A stretch of 64,000 nucleotides of DNA from Heterobilharzia americana. Taxonomy: Eukaryota > Platyhelminthes > Trematoda > Strigeidida > Schistosomatidae. The notes under the pieces are model-generated. The model was not told the DNA's origin. It saw nothing but the letters and a program-made list of their open reading frames with translations, and ran no database searches. The DNA lies in assembly GCA_944470555.2 (NCBI GenBank), contig OX104128.1, forward strand, positions 63,805,257-63,869,256, in the 5' to 3' direction. Positions within the stretch are counted from its first letter, which is position 1; each line of letters opens with the position of its first letter. Shown in pieces: positions 32,745-44,514 of this stretch. Made by a program: the position numbers and the translations under genes.

Positions 32745-34224
32745 TTGAATGAAATACCTACTGTTTTTAGCAGATCAAGGGAAAAAGTGTTAGTTTATAA
32801 TGAAGATGAGAACTGGGGATGGGAAATTTTTTCTTAATGGTTTTTGCATATCGTTCTATTTGAATAAACAAATTAATAGAGGTGTTTCATTCAATTTATA
32901 TTCAATTAACCGTCATAAATCAGTTAAGTTTGACTGTTCACCAAATGGTCTGGTCTTGTAGTAATTTTCTTGTTCGTATTAAATACATTTGATAAAAAAA
33001 ACAATGAAATATTAACACTACAGAGAACTTTGAATTCTCATCAAGACTTTCATCGGTTTGTCAGACATGTATTCAATGGACTAATAACCTTCTCCCTTTG
33101 CCTCCCTTCTAGTCTACTAACTACCATTGTTGATGATTCCTGTCATAATTGTTTATTTACTTGTTTCAGAGTTAACTTCTACTTTTAGTATGACTTACAG
33201 TTTCATGTAAATGTGAAGTAAATGAACAGTTTTGACGAAATTTAAAACAGCTAGTTGATTCACTAGCCTACATGATAGAAATGAATAAAGTAAGGCTTCA
33301 GTTACATGCAGACAAACGAATTAAAGTAAACATCATATCTTTTTTTCGATGCAGTTCATAATAACTGCTTATCTGATTTAAAATTTCGGAAGTATTACCG
33401 TCTACCATATGGCAGGAAAACGAGGTTCGCTAAAGAAAATTAGCGGGTTATTTTTCACATTACTCTGCATGATTTTTACTTAAGTCTACTACCCTGATCA
33501 ATTAGTAAAAGCATATTCTTAGTTGGTAATTTTGGATGCTTCTGTACAAGTTGAAAGTATTTTTATGATGTTTGAATTTCACAAAATAAGTGTTTAACGA
33601 ACATCACACTTATCAGGTAAGTAGTATATAACACAACCTCAATGGACTTAGTCAATCTGTTTTCAGGTAAGTTGTTTCTACCCTGGTTCACATAATTGAG
33701 CAAGTTGGTATGCATGGAGAAGTGATTCGTTTTGGGAGTTTACATCTTATATGTATACCCAACACTGAATAACTAGCGTAGATAAGTTTCTGAAGTGGAT
33801 CTTGGAATGCTCACCTAATATTTCTTATCAGCTATTAGTTTCCAACTTTGTTTTGCATGAAAGTTGTGAATTTTTGTTGATCACATTGTGTACCGCAACT
33901 AATAATAATGATTATTCTTCATCGTATTAAAGATGAGTTACAAAATAGTTTTGTAAGTAGATCCTATTGATAGGACCAAAATATTTCTTCAGTCAGTCCA
34001 AACAAACTGTTTATTCATCGACAACCATGAGTTCTAAAAGTAGAAAGACGAGATGTGTTATTCACAGTTTTTCAAGCATTCGTGGCTGATTTACACCGTG
34101 GTTTACGAAAAGTAATCGAAAAACTAACCATATACATTCAAATCAGATGCGAAAAACAATAGTCACGTCTGTATGAATATACGTTCGTATTCTTACTACT
34201 TACTATTATTAAGTAGTAAGAGAT
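31701..34224. other. AT-rich intergenic stretch with one TA microsatellite
   Basis: Upstream parts of the Penelope-like fragment may extend to about 32.0 kb on the minus strand, but I could not read further motifs. The repeat partner of 29.10-29.20 kb and a TA run lie at 32.66-32.76 kb. Otherwise nothing recognisable on either strand. Confidence 0.4.
32710..32741. repeat. TA microsatellite
   Basis: Uninterrupted AT dinucleotide run of 32 nt. Confidence 0.95.
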
Positions 34225-35070
34225 TGTATAATTTATTATTTTGTCCCTTGGGTTCCTGATGGAACATAGGGCTTCAGTAGCAAATCTACAGTGCACTCTC
34301 TTCTCTGCAAACTTTTGAACCTGCCTCCGCAACAGCCCAGGATCCTTCATTCCTTCCTCACACTATCTCCTCCATGTCACCATCAGCTCGGACACCAAAC
34401 TCGTCGTTTCCCATCTGGGTTACACTCGAGTGCGCGTGATGTCCCCAGTCGGTCTTCTCAGTGCATGCCCAATCCATCTCCATTTCCTCCCACTGCATAT
34501 TTCTTCAGCGATAGCTTCTTGCTACATTCGTTCGTCGACAGCCAGCCAGCCAACCACAGTTCCTTCTTGCTTATTCTTATGATTCTGGCCATCTGAGCTT
34601 CAGTAACCAGCCAGAGTAGGTGGCAGTTGTTGATGAATATCTGTAGTTTGTTGGAAATGCGTTTTGTAACCCACCAAGTCTCTGAGCCATACAGAAGCAC
34701 TGACTTGACGTTGGTGTTGAAAATCACCATCTTGTTCACACTTTATGCTGAGTGCAGTGTAGAAGATCTCCACACTGGTTTCAGGTTAATGGACGCCTGC
34801 CTTGCTGTTTTCCGATCCTATCTACTTTGACGTCCTCGTCAATGCCTGTGCCGCCTGTAGTTGAAACGATGCTTCCTAGGTAGGTAGGTAGGTAGGTGAA
34901 ACAGACAACTTCCTTTAAGTTTCTCCGTTGATGGTGATTGGTGCTTTTGTTGTTGATGCTTTTGTTCATTGGGTATTTTCATCACATATGTCTTCTCTTT
35001 GTCCACCGGAAGGAAGTCCCGTCTTCGATGCCCTGCCTTTCTATCAAATTGTTAGTTTTTGCCTGTAATA
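34225..35070 (-). mobile_element. RTE-like retrotransposon, short 5'-truncated copy
   Basis: The left end has the conserved terminal segment (CCCTTGGG, GGAACATAGGGCTTCAGTAG). On the minus strand 34739-34458 encodes VKSVLLYGSETWWVTKRISN and 34969-34781 encodes NLKEVVCFTYLPTYLGSIVS. The copy ends in the RT near 35065. It carries five units of a GGTA-type repeat (34876-34898) that adds the residues PTYL in frame. Confidence 0.85.
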
Positions 35071-35720
35071 CTCATTAAGAATTGTCTACACTGGATTGTT
35101 ATAATTATTCGTGAAGGTTGATGATATTTTCAACTGATCTAAGCAGTTCAGTTCCTACTAAACATCTATATTTCTTAAATGAAGTTATATGGAACTTCAT
35201 TTTTAGGTCATATATTATTACAGTACACTTCCTACCATGTAACTTGGTGGTTGAAGCAATCAGGTTTCGTTCATACGGTGTACATTTGAATGCATAGATA
35301 TACTCAAGCCCTGTTCCAAACGCATTTATATCCATCTGTATTCATTTGTATCTTTCTTGGTACTTGTTAATTCATTCGTAGGGGGAGAAATGCCTTCTTA
35401 GAGTACATATTTATAATCCAATAAAATTATGAAACGCCCAAAGCATTGGATGCTAGCAATAGTTCACATTGTATAAATATGATAAAATCCTGTTGAATGT
35501 TTCACAGTTATTAAAAATATAAATTGTTCTTCATTGAAAAAATTATAAATCTTGAAGAACCTATCCCTTTTCTTCACATGATCACAGCAAATAAATCTAC
35601 TAGTTTGATAACCTTTTATTGATTCTTACCACATTTTTGTTTTTATCTTTCGAAAACTAGTCTGAAGGTTAAATTATATAACCTAATCAGCTGATTTTTT
35701 ACAGAAGTAATATGAAGACT
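35071..35720. other. AT-rich stretch, no gene recognised
   Basis: A 76-codon minus-strand frame at 35335-35105 has no recognisable motif. Nothing else stands out. Confidence 0.35.
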
Positions 35721-35724
35721 TTAG

Positions 35725-36180
35725 TGCAATTGACAGGAATTTCTGGACCTGGGTTTGTTGCCTTTTGGCACCCATTAGCAAGGCGTATCTACAACCTTGA
35801 CGAAATTGAGATTCTAAACTCGCGTCACCTTGTCCTGTAGTCGGAGACGTTACCATTGAACTATTCGTGCCTCGATTGACCTCCTGTAGAACTGAATTAA
35901 GTACACTGATTAGGGACTGAATGATAACCAACTTCATTTTGTTTAATCTTAAATGCTGGTCAAATTCTGTCAATCATTTTGCTGGCGAGTGCCAAAAAGC
36001 ACGAAACCTAGGTTCATGGCTTCCTACAGATCGTCTCCATCCAACTAACATCTATCTCAGTGTATCGCTGTAGTAAATCTCCTAGCCTGGTTGCCACATT
36101 GCAAAATGATCGATAGAATTTCATCAGCATTTAAAACTAGTTAACATAAAGTTGGCTACTCTCCAGTAACCAATCAGTGT
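35725..36180. mobile_element. Composite of inverted tRNA-like SINE pieces
   Basis: The left part (35725-35900) matches 56395-56515 in the same orientation: AGCAAGGCGTATCTACAACC, a GAGATTCTAAAC segment (decayed B box read in reverse) and a TTACCATTGAACTATTCG segment (decayed A box in reverse). The right part, 36000-36180, matches the SINE body in opposite orientation (CATGGCTTCCTACAG, CCAACTAACATCTAT, GCCTGGTTGCCACAT). Heavily mutated. Confidence 0.6.
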
Positions 36181-37379
36181 AGTCGGATGATTACTCCAAA
36201 GGAACTTGAATTTTCTTAATTTCCTATTTACACTTTGTTGATGAATTCTAACAAGTTCAGAACTTAATTCCAAGTCTATCTGCCAATCATCTGGTAGCAT
36301 ATAACATTAAACACGTTGTGATGTTTTCACTAATATGTCAACTAGCTTCTTTAATGACTTAGGACTTAACAGTTGCATTGGTCAGCACCTGGTCTTTGAT
36401 GTTGAACCTGCTTATGATATAAGTGTTAAAAAAGTAGATTCAAAGGGAATACAAAAAAGATTCTCAGTCTGAAATTTTTTTCCTCTTTCACAATCAGTTA
36501 TTAAATTATTTTGCATGGATTCTTTTGAATACTTTCTTAACCATATGTAAATTTTTTCGTATTCTAATGTATTGGTGATAGGACAAATTCTAAACTTGTA
36601 TTTATTGTATTAAAGTTCACCAGTATCTATAGTTATCGTAATTTAAGTGAATAGTATGATTGGAAATGTGTAGTCGCATCAGTTCATCTTTCTATAATGG
36701 GTATTATGTGGTTTAAGGCTATTGGAAAGAAGCTTTGGATCTAGAGTTTTTTTGTTTGTTGGCACTTGTGAGTAAGATGCATCTTCCAACCTTGAAGGAA
36801 ATGATTTCCGCAACTAACATCAATCATAGTACATTGTGATGATGTGCTTTATAGCTTGCTGGTCACATTTCAAAAGTGATGTATAGAATTCGGTCAGCAC
36901 TCAGGACTAGAAAACATCAAAATTGATTATTCTCCAGTGATAAAACAATGAGAGTTATCCTCTAGTTTTACTAGTAGGTGGAAGAAGTCTTTCTGAGTTG
37001 AGTTAATTATTTTGTGGACAGTGTATAATTTACACCTATTGTTGTTAGTTCAGGATGCTGGATTACTTGACTAGAAAAAAGGGTGATTTTCATATTACAG
37101 GAATGGACGGACAGTGAAGAATGATATATACAATGAATAGTTGCCTTGTATGACAACTAATACACTATCAAAAAGTACCGACTATTAGATTCAGGTATTT
37201 TGACAAATAGATCATCTTTTAGAATCAGTCGAAGATAATCATCGTTGATAAATATCTCATTACCATGGGACCCTTATCCAGTGCTCTTGGTCTCTAGTTG
37301 AAGTTGAATCAACTGTAGTTCATAATTAAGAAAAAAAATCAATTTCTGTAGAAAATAAAGATAACAAAATTAGTTGAAA
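36181..37379. other. AT-rich stretch with one further SINE-body fragment
   Basis: The segment 36760-36960 resembles the SINE body at 36000-36180 and 56520-56700 (CAACTAACATCAATC, TAGCTTGCTGGTCACAT, AGCACTCAGGACTAG, TTCTCCAGTGATAAAAC). The rest shows nothing recognisable. Confidence 0.45.
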
Positions 37380-38505
37380 AAGCCTCGACAGCGTCGACGG
37401 AGAAGTAATTCGGCAACTGCTTCAACACTACGGAATAACACAAACCTTTGTCAGTCTCATTCAACGACTATATGAAGACGCCATATGCCAAGTATTTCAC
37501 AATAGGAAGCTCAGTGATGCCTTTGAGGTGAAGACAGGATTAAGACAAGGCTGTCTACTATCACCCATGATCTTCCTGATTGTAGTGGACTGAATCATGT
37601 AACAAATAGTGAGGAGCGAGAAGAGGTGGATACGCTGGACTGGGGAAAAGAACCTAGAAGATTTGGATTTCGCCGATGACTTGTGTGTGATGTCACACAA
37701 ACTTGAAGATCTACAGGCAAAATCCAATAAGTTGACAGAAAAGGCAGGGCTTCGAAGACGGGACTTCCTTCCGGTGGACGAAGAGAAGACAGAGGTGATG
37801 AAGATACCCAATGAACAAAAGCATGAACAACAACAAGCATCAATCACTATCAACGAGAGAAACTTAAAGGAAGTTGTCTCTTTCACCTACCTACCTACCT
37901 ACCTACCTACCTACCTACCTAGGAAGCATCGTTTCAACTACAGGCGGCACAGGCATGACGAGGACGTCAAAGTAGGCAGGATCGGAAAAACAGCAAGGCA
38001 GGCGTCCATTAACCTGAAACCAGTGTGGAGATCTTCTACACTGCACTCAGCATAAAGTGTGAACAAGATGCTGATTTTCAACACCAACGTCAAGTCAGTG
38101 CTTCTGTATGGCTCAGAGACTTGGCGGGTCACGAAACGCTTTTCCAACAAACTACAGATATTCATCAACAACTGCCACCTACGCTGGCTGGTTACTGAAG
38201 ATCAGATGGCCAGAATCATAAGAATAAGCAAGAAGGAACTCTGGTTGGCTGGCTGGCGACGAACCAACGTAGCAAGAAGCTATCGCTGAAGAAATATGCA
38301 GTGGAAGGAAATGGAGATAGATTGGGTATGCACTGAGAAGACCATTGGGGACATCACGCGCATTCGAGTGTAACCCAGATGGGGAACGACGAGTTGGGTG
38401 TCCGAGCTGATGGTGACATGGAGGAGATTGTGTAAGGAAGAAATGACAGCTTGTGGAACCAGGTTCCACTAGGAACCCAAGGGACAAGTAATAAAATAAT
38501 AATAA
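37380..38505 (+). mobile_element. RTE-like retrotransposon, 5'-truncated copy with expanded CTAC repeat
   Basis: Starts in the RT at about 37384 (CTCGACAGCGTCGAC, as in the other copies) and continues through DAFEVKTGLRQGCLLSPMIF, EDLDFADDLCVMSHKLEDLQ (37609-38055) and MLIFNTNVKSVLLYGSETWR (38059-38289) to the terminal segment and an AAT run at about 38490-38505. A nonsense codon sits in the palm after VVD (TGA near 37591). Nine CTAC units at 37885-37920 shift the frame between the palm and the C-terminal part. Closest to the copy at 34.22-35.07 kb. Confidence 0.87.
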
Positions 38506-38514
38506 TAATGGCAT

Positions 38515-38600
38515 ATTGGTGTAAACACTTACTGCTAAACCAGTAAGTCGTAAACTCGAATCCCATTCCACCTACCAACTTCTGTTTAGCCAGGGTAGTA
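38515..38600 (+). other. Weak tRNA-like sequence
   Basis: A stretch with AAACTCGAATCCC resembles a pol III B box and lies about 40 nt after a possible A box. No cloverleaf can be folded, so it is at most a SINE remnant. Confidence 0.25.
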
Positions 38601-38751
38601 TTATTTTTCGTTATTGAGTGCATTTTAATTTTTTGTTTCTTTTTGAGTTAAAAAGAAAATAAGTGTATAAACAGTTTGTTGATTGAGTTTCTTTTCTTTT
38701 CTATGAATGCACTTTTGTTGTTCTTTTCTAGTTAATTATATTAGAGTGCAC

Positions 38752-38753
<2 letters not shown>

Positions 38754-38799
<46 letters not shown>
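38754..38799. repeat. TA microsatellite
   Basis: AT dinucleotide run of 46 nt, about 130 nt upstream of the secreted lysine-rich gene. Confidence 0.95.
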
Positions 38800-38803
<4 letters not shown>

Positions 38804-38842
38804 ATGGTAATAATAAATACTTATTATTCATTAATTTTATCC

Positions 38843-38852
38843 TATATATAAA
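38843..38852 (+). promoter_or_regulatory. Possible TATA element of the lysine-rich gene
   Basis: TATATATAAA about 76-85 nt before the ATG at 38928. In such AT-rich DNA this could be chance. Confidence 0.35.
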
Positions 38853-38927
38853 CTATTAAACAACAATAAATCATTTTACATTTTGTTAGTTGAATTTAGG
38901 GGACGTAGGTGAAAATAACAAATAAAC

Positions 38928-40135
38928 ATGTTGATTCATTTAATTTATAAATTATTTATCATTTTGTCTATTTATATTATTCATACAAAATGTTTACCAA
39001 TATCAATTGTTTGTGAAATATATATACCATCTCCATTAAGTGGATTTGCTAGTATAAATTATCCATTTTTTGGATTTTGGTTTGGTAATATCCCTATTTA
39101 TCAAAAGTTATACAGTAATAATTATATTGAAAGAAACCTAGTAAAAAATATTCTCTTTATTCCTCAAAACCAAAATCATATTATAAACATAAATTATCAT
39201 TATTACCATCAATATCATCACAGAAAGCTAAAAAACGTAAGTATGAATATATTCAATTGGGTAAAAGATATGCTATGAAACGTTTATATCATCAAAAAAA
39301 TTCACTTAAACCTTACAAGAACAAAAAAGTCAGTAATTATAAAGTATCCTTGAAAAGATCTAAGTATAATCAAAATTATTATATACCAACTTATATGAAT
39401 AGGAGAAATTTACAGTCAGGACACTTTAGAAGTTCTACAAACCGACATAATCGAAAGCGTTTAAATCATAGAATACTAAAAGGTATAAATTACAAATATG
39501 TAAAATCCAACTATGATATTATAAGTTATCAATCGAAGAAAGGAAAACTCAATCAATACTTTGATCAAAAAGTGAATTATAAAACACTAATGCCTACTGA
39601 TAATAACCAATGGTATCGTAAATATCAAACCAAAGAATACAAAAATTACAAAGATAAAAATAATTATAACAAAATTAATTATAATCAGTTGAAGTCTTCA
39701 AAAGAAAGAATCCCTATTGACAAACCCAAGCTTGGTAAAACACTATATAAATCTAATTCTAAATCATTTTATGCAAAAAAACAGAATTATTCCTATGATA
39801 TACCTAAGAAAAATGATTATACTCTAAGAAAACGTATACCTATTCCTGATAAACCACTTCTTACTTACACGGAACCGAAACATGAAAAAATTCATATGAA
39901 TAAACAAGAAGCTAATGAAGAATCAAGAAAGAAATATAAAATATCTAATCATCAAATTGTTAATCAACCTAAAAAGAAAAGCATTGATAAGAAATCTGTT
40001 GCTAAAAAAGTAAAAAATAATAATAAAAGCAAAAAGTTGAAATCAAAGAAGAAAGTTAACTCTCATAATGCTGAAGATTTAAAAGGTACGAAAAAAGATC
40101 GTGTCAATATAATTAAAGTAGTCAATGAATACTGA
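38928..40135 (+). CDS. Unrecognised secreted protein, Lys/Asn/Tyr-rich
   Basis: I do not recognise this protein. The ATG at 38928 starts a clear signal peptide (MLIHLIYKLFIILSIYIIHT, then KCLPIS). That frame stays open to 39278, but the long frame ending TGA at 40133-40135 is a different one. A GT-AG intron at 39141-39223 (83 nt) joins them in phase (NL then KAKKRKYEYIQLGK) and gives about 374 residues. The second frame is already open from about 39140, so other junctions are possible. The mature part is strongly basic: it lacks cysteine after the junction, is full of Lys, Asn and Tyr, and has several KxY and NYK patterns and a Lys-rich region near the end (NNKSKKLKSKKKV). No transmembrane segment follows the signal. 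The eggshell gene 20 kb downstream is also secreted and Tyr-rich, so a role in eggshell or another cross-linked secretion is conceivable, but that is inference. Confidence 0.66.
39141..39223 (+). other. Predicted intron of the lysine-rich gene
   Basis: Starts GTAAAAAATA and ends ATCATCACAG. Its length leaves remainder 2 on division by 3, exactly what is needed to pass from the signal-peptide frame into the long basic frame. Not proven; a one-base indel would explain the same data. Confidence 0.45.
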
Positions 40136-40178
40136 TAAGTATGCATTAACCTAATAGACAGTATATTGTTTTATATGA

Positions 40179-40184
40179 AATAAA
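40179..40184 (+). terminator. Polyadenylation signal of the lysine-rich gene
   Basis: AATAAA 44 nt after the stop codon. Confidence 0.7.
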
Positions 40185-42365
40185 ATGAATCAACTTGGTG
40201 TATACTGTTGATTTATTGATTCTTTCTCTGTCGGTTGGTAATTCGAACATGTGAACACCCTAGGAGGTGAGTAGTATCATTAAGGAAGGAACATACTGAT
40301 GTAGTTTGTAATTTGTGATAAGCTATTTCTCTAGTCGAAGCAATCAATATAAGATAATTTTTGATAAAATATCTCTTCATATCATACTACTTTCCCTATG
40401 ATGCATTAATTGTCAGATGTGTGATACTACGCAAAACTACATGTGTAGCTGCAGTATAGCCAATTTGAGCGAAACCTATCAAAAGATATAGATCATATTA
40501 CTTCATGATGCGAAATGTTAGATTTCTATTACAATCTTAGGAGAACCACGGCAACCCATGCTTATCACTTGAAGAAGGTGACTGATGAATACAAAGTCGA
40601 GATAATTAGAATTTGACGTGTGGTTGGATAGCAGCTGAAGACAGGTCGTTTTTTGCTTACGAAGGTAATAGCATTTATGAATGAATTGTTATGAAAAGGA
40701 GAGTAGTGAATCGTTTTGGACTTCAAGTGTGCTGTTATAAAAAGATCATTGAGTGTATCAGCTGATTGGCTGTATAGTCTGTCAAATAATGCGATTTACA
40801 CTGATGAACATCAATGAATTCATCGGTCATTTAGGGATCAACACCCAAAAAAACTAAAACTACAAAATATTTACAACGTCTTGTGTTCATTTAATAAAAT
40901 GATCAGTAATGTAATTCGGTTTTTCGTAGTGATAATAAACTTGAATCAATTCAAAGTAGGATAAGTAGGTTTTTCGAGTGATAATCATGTTTTTCAGTAA
41001 ACGTGCTAGGACATTATATCAAAGGGGAAGTCACTCTCGATCGAATAGGGTGGATGAAATACAAGATTCTTACACATGTGAAATATTTCCTGTGAGTGAA
41101 GATTCAAATATATGAGTCCATGTTTTATCAAGCTGAACTCTGGTTGATAACATAAAAACTGCGGTAACATCGCTTGCACATATACACTTCGTGTAGTCAG
41201 TCAGTTATTGAACCAAGAATATCCTAACTAGTCTAGTAATGGAGTAAAATGCTGGGACAATAACCTCGTAGTGACCAACTGCTATTACATACTGTTCATA
41301 GGCTTCATGTGATGGTGTTAGTAAAGGTCAAATAGATTGGTCACATAAGGATAGGAAGAGGTTTTAAGTAATCACGTTCAGTTGATGGACTTGTAGTCGA
41401 AATGAATTACTCAGCTGTGCGTCAATAATGTGGTGTTTAGCAGATGAGCTACATTCTATGCATCAATTGTAACAGCGAATTAGCGTGGAAATTCGGGCAT
41501 AAATGGCGTCATCACCATCATTGGGTTTGTTTCATAAAATGATAAACCACTAGTTTATTAGTAGTATTACTAATGTGTTTGGTCAGCAGTCAATATAAAG
41601 ACAGGACCCGGCGTTACAACATAACGGCTCACTGTGCTACAGCTGATATCACAATCGCAAGCGAAAAGCGACCAAGACAAAAGGTAAAGGAAACTGATGG
41701 AAATCTCTGAAAAGAGAGTAAATATAAACAAAACAACAGTGAACTACAGTATGAAGATAATACGTGAATACACTTATGCCAATGAGATCGATTCTAAGGC
41801 ATATCGATTTGAGTCTTCAAGCATCAATTTAAGTTGTCACACAGACTTCAATCAGAGAGTCTACATTTCCCGTCACAACAACAGCTAGATACTTCATGAA
41901 CTGATGTTATTTTTCAGTCCAACCTCTTGTTATCGTTTTCTAACCTGAACCTATTTTAGTTAACAATGCCCAGCGGGGGACATTCAGCGAGCATGTGAGT
42001 CAATAAAGGTTCATGTGCTGATTTCAGAACTGAATTATGAATTAAACTATTCGCGCTTAGAATTCACTGGAACTAGTACTTCAGATTGATGCAGGGAGAA
42101 AAACAGTTACGGTTGCATTGCATATACTTCGGTTAATCCCTAAAACAGATCACAAAACTTGTTAATCAAACAATTTGCCAGATGGCTCACACAGCATTCA
42201 ACGTCTGTATATACACCAAAATTGTTGCAGTAGGATGAACTCCATTGTATTTGACCAGACGTAGATACATACATGCAGCACATTTATGTTTAGAAAGTAA
42301 CAACTCATCACAGTTCACAATCTTATCATCTGATTTACTGCTTTTGCCGGAAAATCTATGCTGGA
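40185..42365. other. Intergenic stretch with a dispersed repeat
   Basis: From about 40545 to 40880 the plus strand aligns with the reverse complement of 51600-51920 (see that entry). Beyond it, up to 42.36 kb, only short frames without motifs are seen. Confidence 0.45.
40545..40880 (+). repeat. Dispersed repeat, inverted partner at 51.60-51.92 kb
   Basis: Shared landmarks in order are CACTTGAAGAAGG (TCATTTGAAGAAG in the partner), ATAATTAGAATT, GGTTGGATAGCAGCTGAAGA with a following CAGGT, GTTTTTTGCT, GAAGGTAATAGCATTT, GATTGGCT and AAATATTTACAACG. The element type is not recognised. Confidence 0.6.
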
Positions 42366-42369
42366 CGTC

Positions 42370-42440
42370 TTCATTACTGATGTGATGACACTACGGCATA
42401 TGGTTCAAAGGCAACAGTGGTCGAACATTTGCTTTGTTGG
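42370..42440 (-). mobile_element. Tiny family B RT relic
   Basis: Minus-strand translation gives MFDHCCL, a stop, then TICRSVITSV, matching VFDHRCLRSIGR and the following CHHVSN of the intact copies. Confidence 0.45.
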
Positions 42441-42869
42441 CCATAATGCAATAGTAATAATAATAATAATAATATATTTGCTTTATTCTGAACCATAATT
42501 TTATTTACAGTACAGAATTTTCGGCAAAAATATTGAAGAAATTTACTCATTATACAAACGTGTGAATAATTTAGTGATCTACAGCAGATTACAAATAATT
42601 ATAGTTTTGTTTTAATACGTAATTATGGTGAGGTTAGGAGAAATGTTCACTATTACAAAGCTTATTAATAAGATCGTTTCTAACATGCTTTTCTCTAAGC
42701 AATATGCAAGCTGAATAAGGTATAGATGAGTTTTTGCATGTAGCTGTACGTGCGTAAAGTTTAATAGTCTGCTACTCATCTTCCTTGAGGACAGACAGGG
42801 AGAAAAAAAAGCTTATTGTCAGATAAAATATTTATAGTCAGCTTTTGCGAGAGTCAAGATACCTTACCA

Positions 42870-43290
42870 CAACCTAGTCTGTCAGTATGGCCAATGGTGT
42901 GTAGTGCACCTTCCTGGCACCAAAATGAAACTACGGTTAAAATAAATAGATTAAAGTGAATTAACTAAATAAACTTACAGCTTGCCTCCGGAAGCTTAAG
43001 ACGTTCTATGTTTTGTTTTAACTAGCTTGCATGCGAGCAGGCTTCGACGTCATTTTTTGCTCCCATTGTGCCGGTTAACACGCACCTCCTCAGAGTCCCT
43101 AGTTCAGCCATACTAGCCAAACAAGTTGGATAAACTATACTCCTATTAATTACTATTACATCTATACTACTGAAATATATTGCTCCTTTGAGTATATTCG
43201 TGAATACCAGTTCCTTTGATTTGTGTTTCGTTATCAGCAATTACACGTTAGGTAAGGTACTGACAAAGCAGGTACTAGAGTACAGCAAGT
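42870..43290 (+). repeat. Dispersed repeat, partner spread over 55.9-57.1 kb
   Basis: GTGTAGTGCACCTTCCTGGC, the segment around CCTCAGAGTCCCTAG, and TTATCAGCAATTACACGTTA followed by GGTAAGGTACTGA recur at 55985-56010, 56290-56310 and 57045-57080. In the partner a SINE composite interrupts the middle. Confidence 0.6.
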
Positions 43291-43349
43291 TAAGTACGGT
43301 TATCATTCGACTATTTGAGATAGTTGCAGTTTGGCAGACTAGAATTTAC

Positions 43350-43469
43350 ACTGAATGATGATTGAAGATGAGATGAAAATCTGGACCGCGGCCGGATTCG
43401 ACCCGGTGGTCGCTGGTTCGAATCTGACCACGGTCTAGATTTTCATCTCATCTTCAGTCATCATCCAGT
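43350..43469. repeat. Foldback with tRNA-like B boxes in the loop
   Basis: Arms 43350-43390 and 43429-43469 are inverted copies with 37 of 41 bases matching. The inner part carries GGTTCGAATC (43415-43424) on the plus strand and a diverged copy (GGTCGAATCC) on the minus strand at 43403-43394. Each half thus reads as a B box followed by the same CGGTC-AGATTTTCATC sequence, so this looks like two SINE pieces joined head to head. Confidence 0.8.
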
Positions 43470-44514
43470 ACAAGTAGGGTTAGTCAAGCATTACGTAGTA
43501 TTAACACATCTTGCACTCCTACAGGTGTATCACTCGCTTTTCTGACAGCGTTCAAAGTCCTACGCATTACAGCATAGTCTTTTTTCCGAATTTAGGAAAG
43601 GATAAGGGGTAACAGTAGGTGAGAATAGGCGAATCACAAAACTAACGAAAAGCAGAAGTAAAGGCTGTTATATCAGAGAGTTACAGTTTCCTTATATAAA
43701 AGGTCAAGCAAAGGATTTTCTTGGTAATCAATAAGATATAAGGGATTCAAGAAAGATTAGAAGAAAGGCATAAGCCAAGATGGATAATATTTGATAGATT
43801 TTAAACTACAGAGCCATCTTTAAGACGACGTTCATGGAAATGTAGCAGTTCACAAAAGTCCTGTTCAAATATTTAGCTGAGATTAGCTAAGAAGACTAAT
43901 AACCAATCTTCGTTAAGTAGTTGTTAAACTTAGAATAACTTGATGAAGAGACGGCTCATATACTTAGTAAAATTAGTTTTAGTCGAAGTAGGTGAATCAT
44001 CCAAAAACAGTTTCAATAATAGGAGAAGGATTAACACCCATAAATACACCAGCTTCACTAAGTAGCAAAATACATTCCTTCTATCTGTATAAAGTGTAGT
44101 GCTTTCTCTCAGAAAAATAAGAATGAAGCCAGTTTGCAACCCATGACTCAAAATGAATTCTGGCAAACAATAGTGGAGGTCTAAGGACAGAATAAAAGGC
44201 AGATAAAACATATTAGGCATCTTTGTCCAGATTGGCAATAATACCATGACGTAAAATAGCTACAGCATCTAAATTGTTACTGCTGCATTAGCAGGCAAAC
44301 CGAATTGGATCACTGAAAGCATCCAATGGAGGTTCAAGCACGCGAATAATAATTTCCCATCGTTTTTAGGAAGTTTGAGGTTATTTGTTTATTTCGAATC
44401 TCATGCTTCTACCAGAAGATATGCACTATTTTAATTTCCTTCCACATGGTTGTTATATACTCCTTAGTGAAGGACTTATTAAAAATCTTTGTGATTGGAT
44501 GACACCTTGAACAC
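43470..44514. other. Intergenic stretch, no gene recognised
   Basis: The 105-codon minus-strand frame at 44247-43930 is hydrophobic in parts but has no recognisable motif, and I do not call it. No RNA gene seen. Confidence 0.35.

Noticed and set aside
34876..34898. CRISPR-like or satellite repeats, considered for this and other short repeats.
   Set aside because: They are plain tetranucleotide or dinucleotide microsatellites; nothing in this eukaryotic window resembles a repeat-spacer array.
41641..41690. Hammerhead-like sequence (CTGATAT and GCGAAAAG).
   Set aside because: The first box lacks the GA after CUGAN and the stems do not pair.
43390..43430. tRNA gene in the loop of the foldback.
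   Set aside because: Only a B box in each direction; no A box or cloverleaf.
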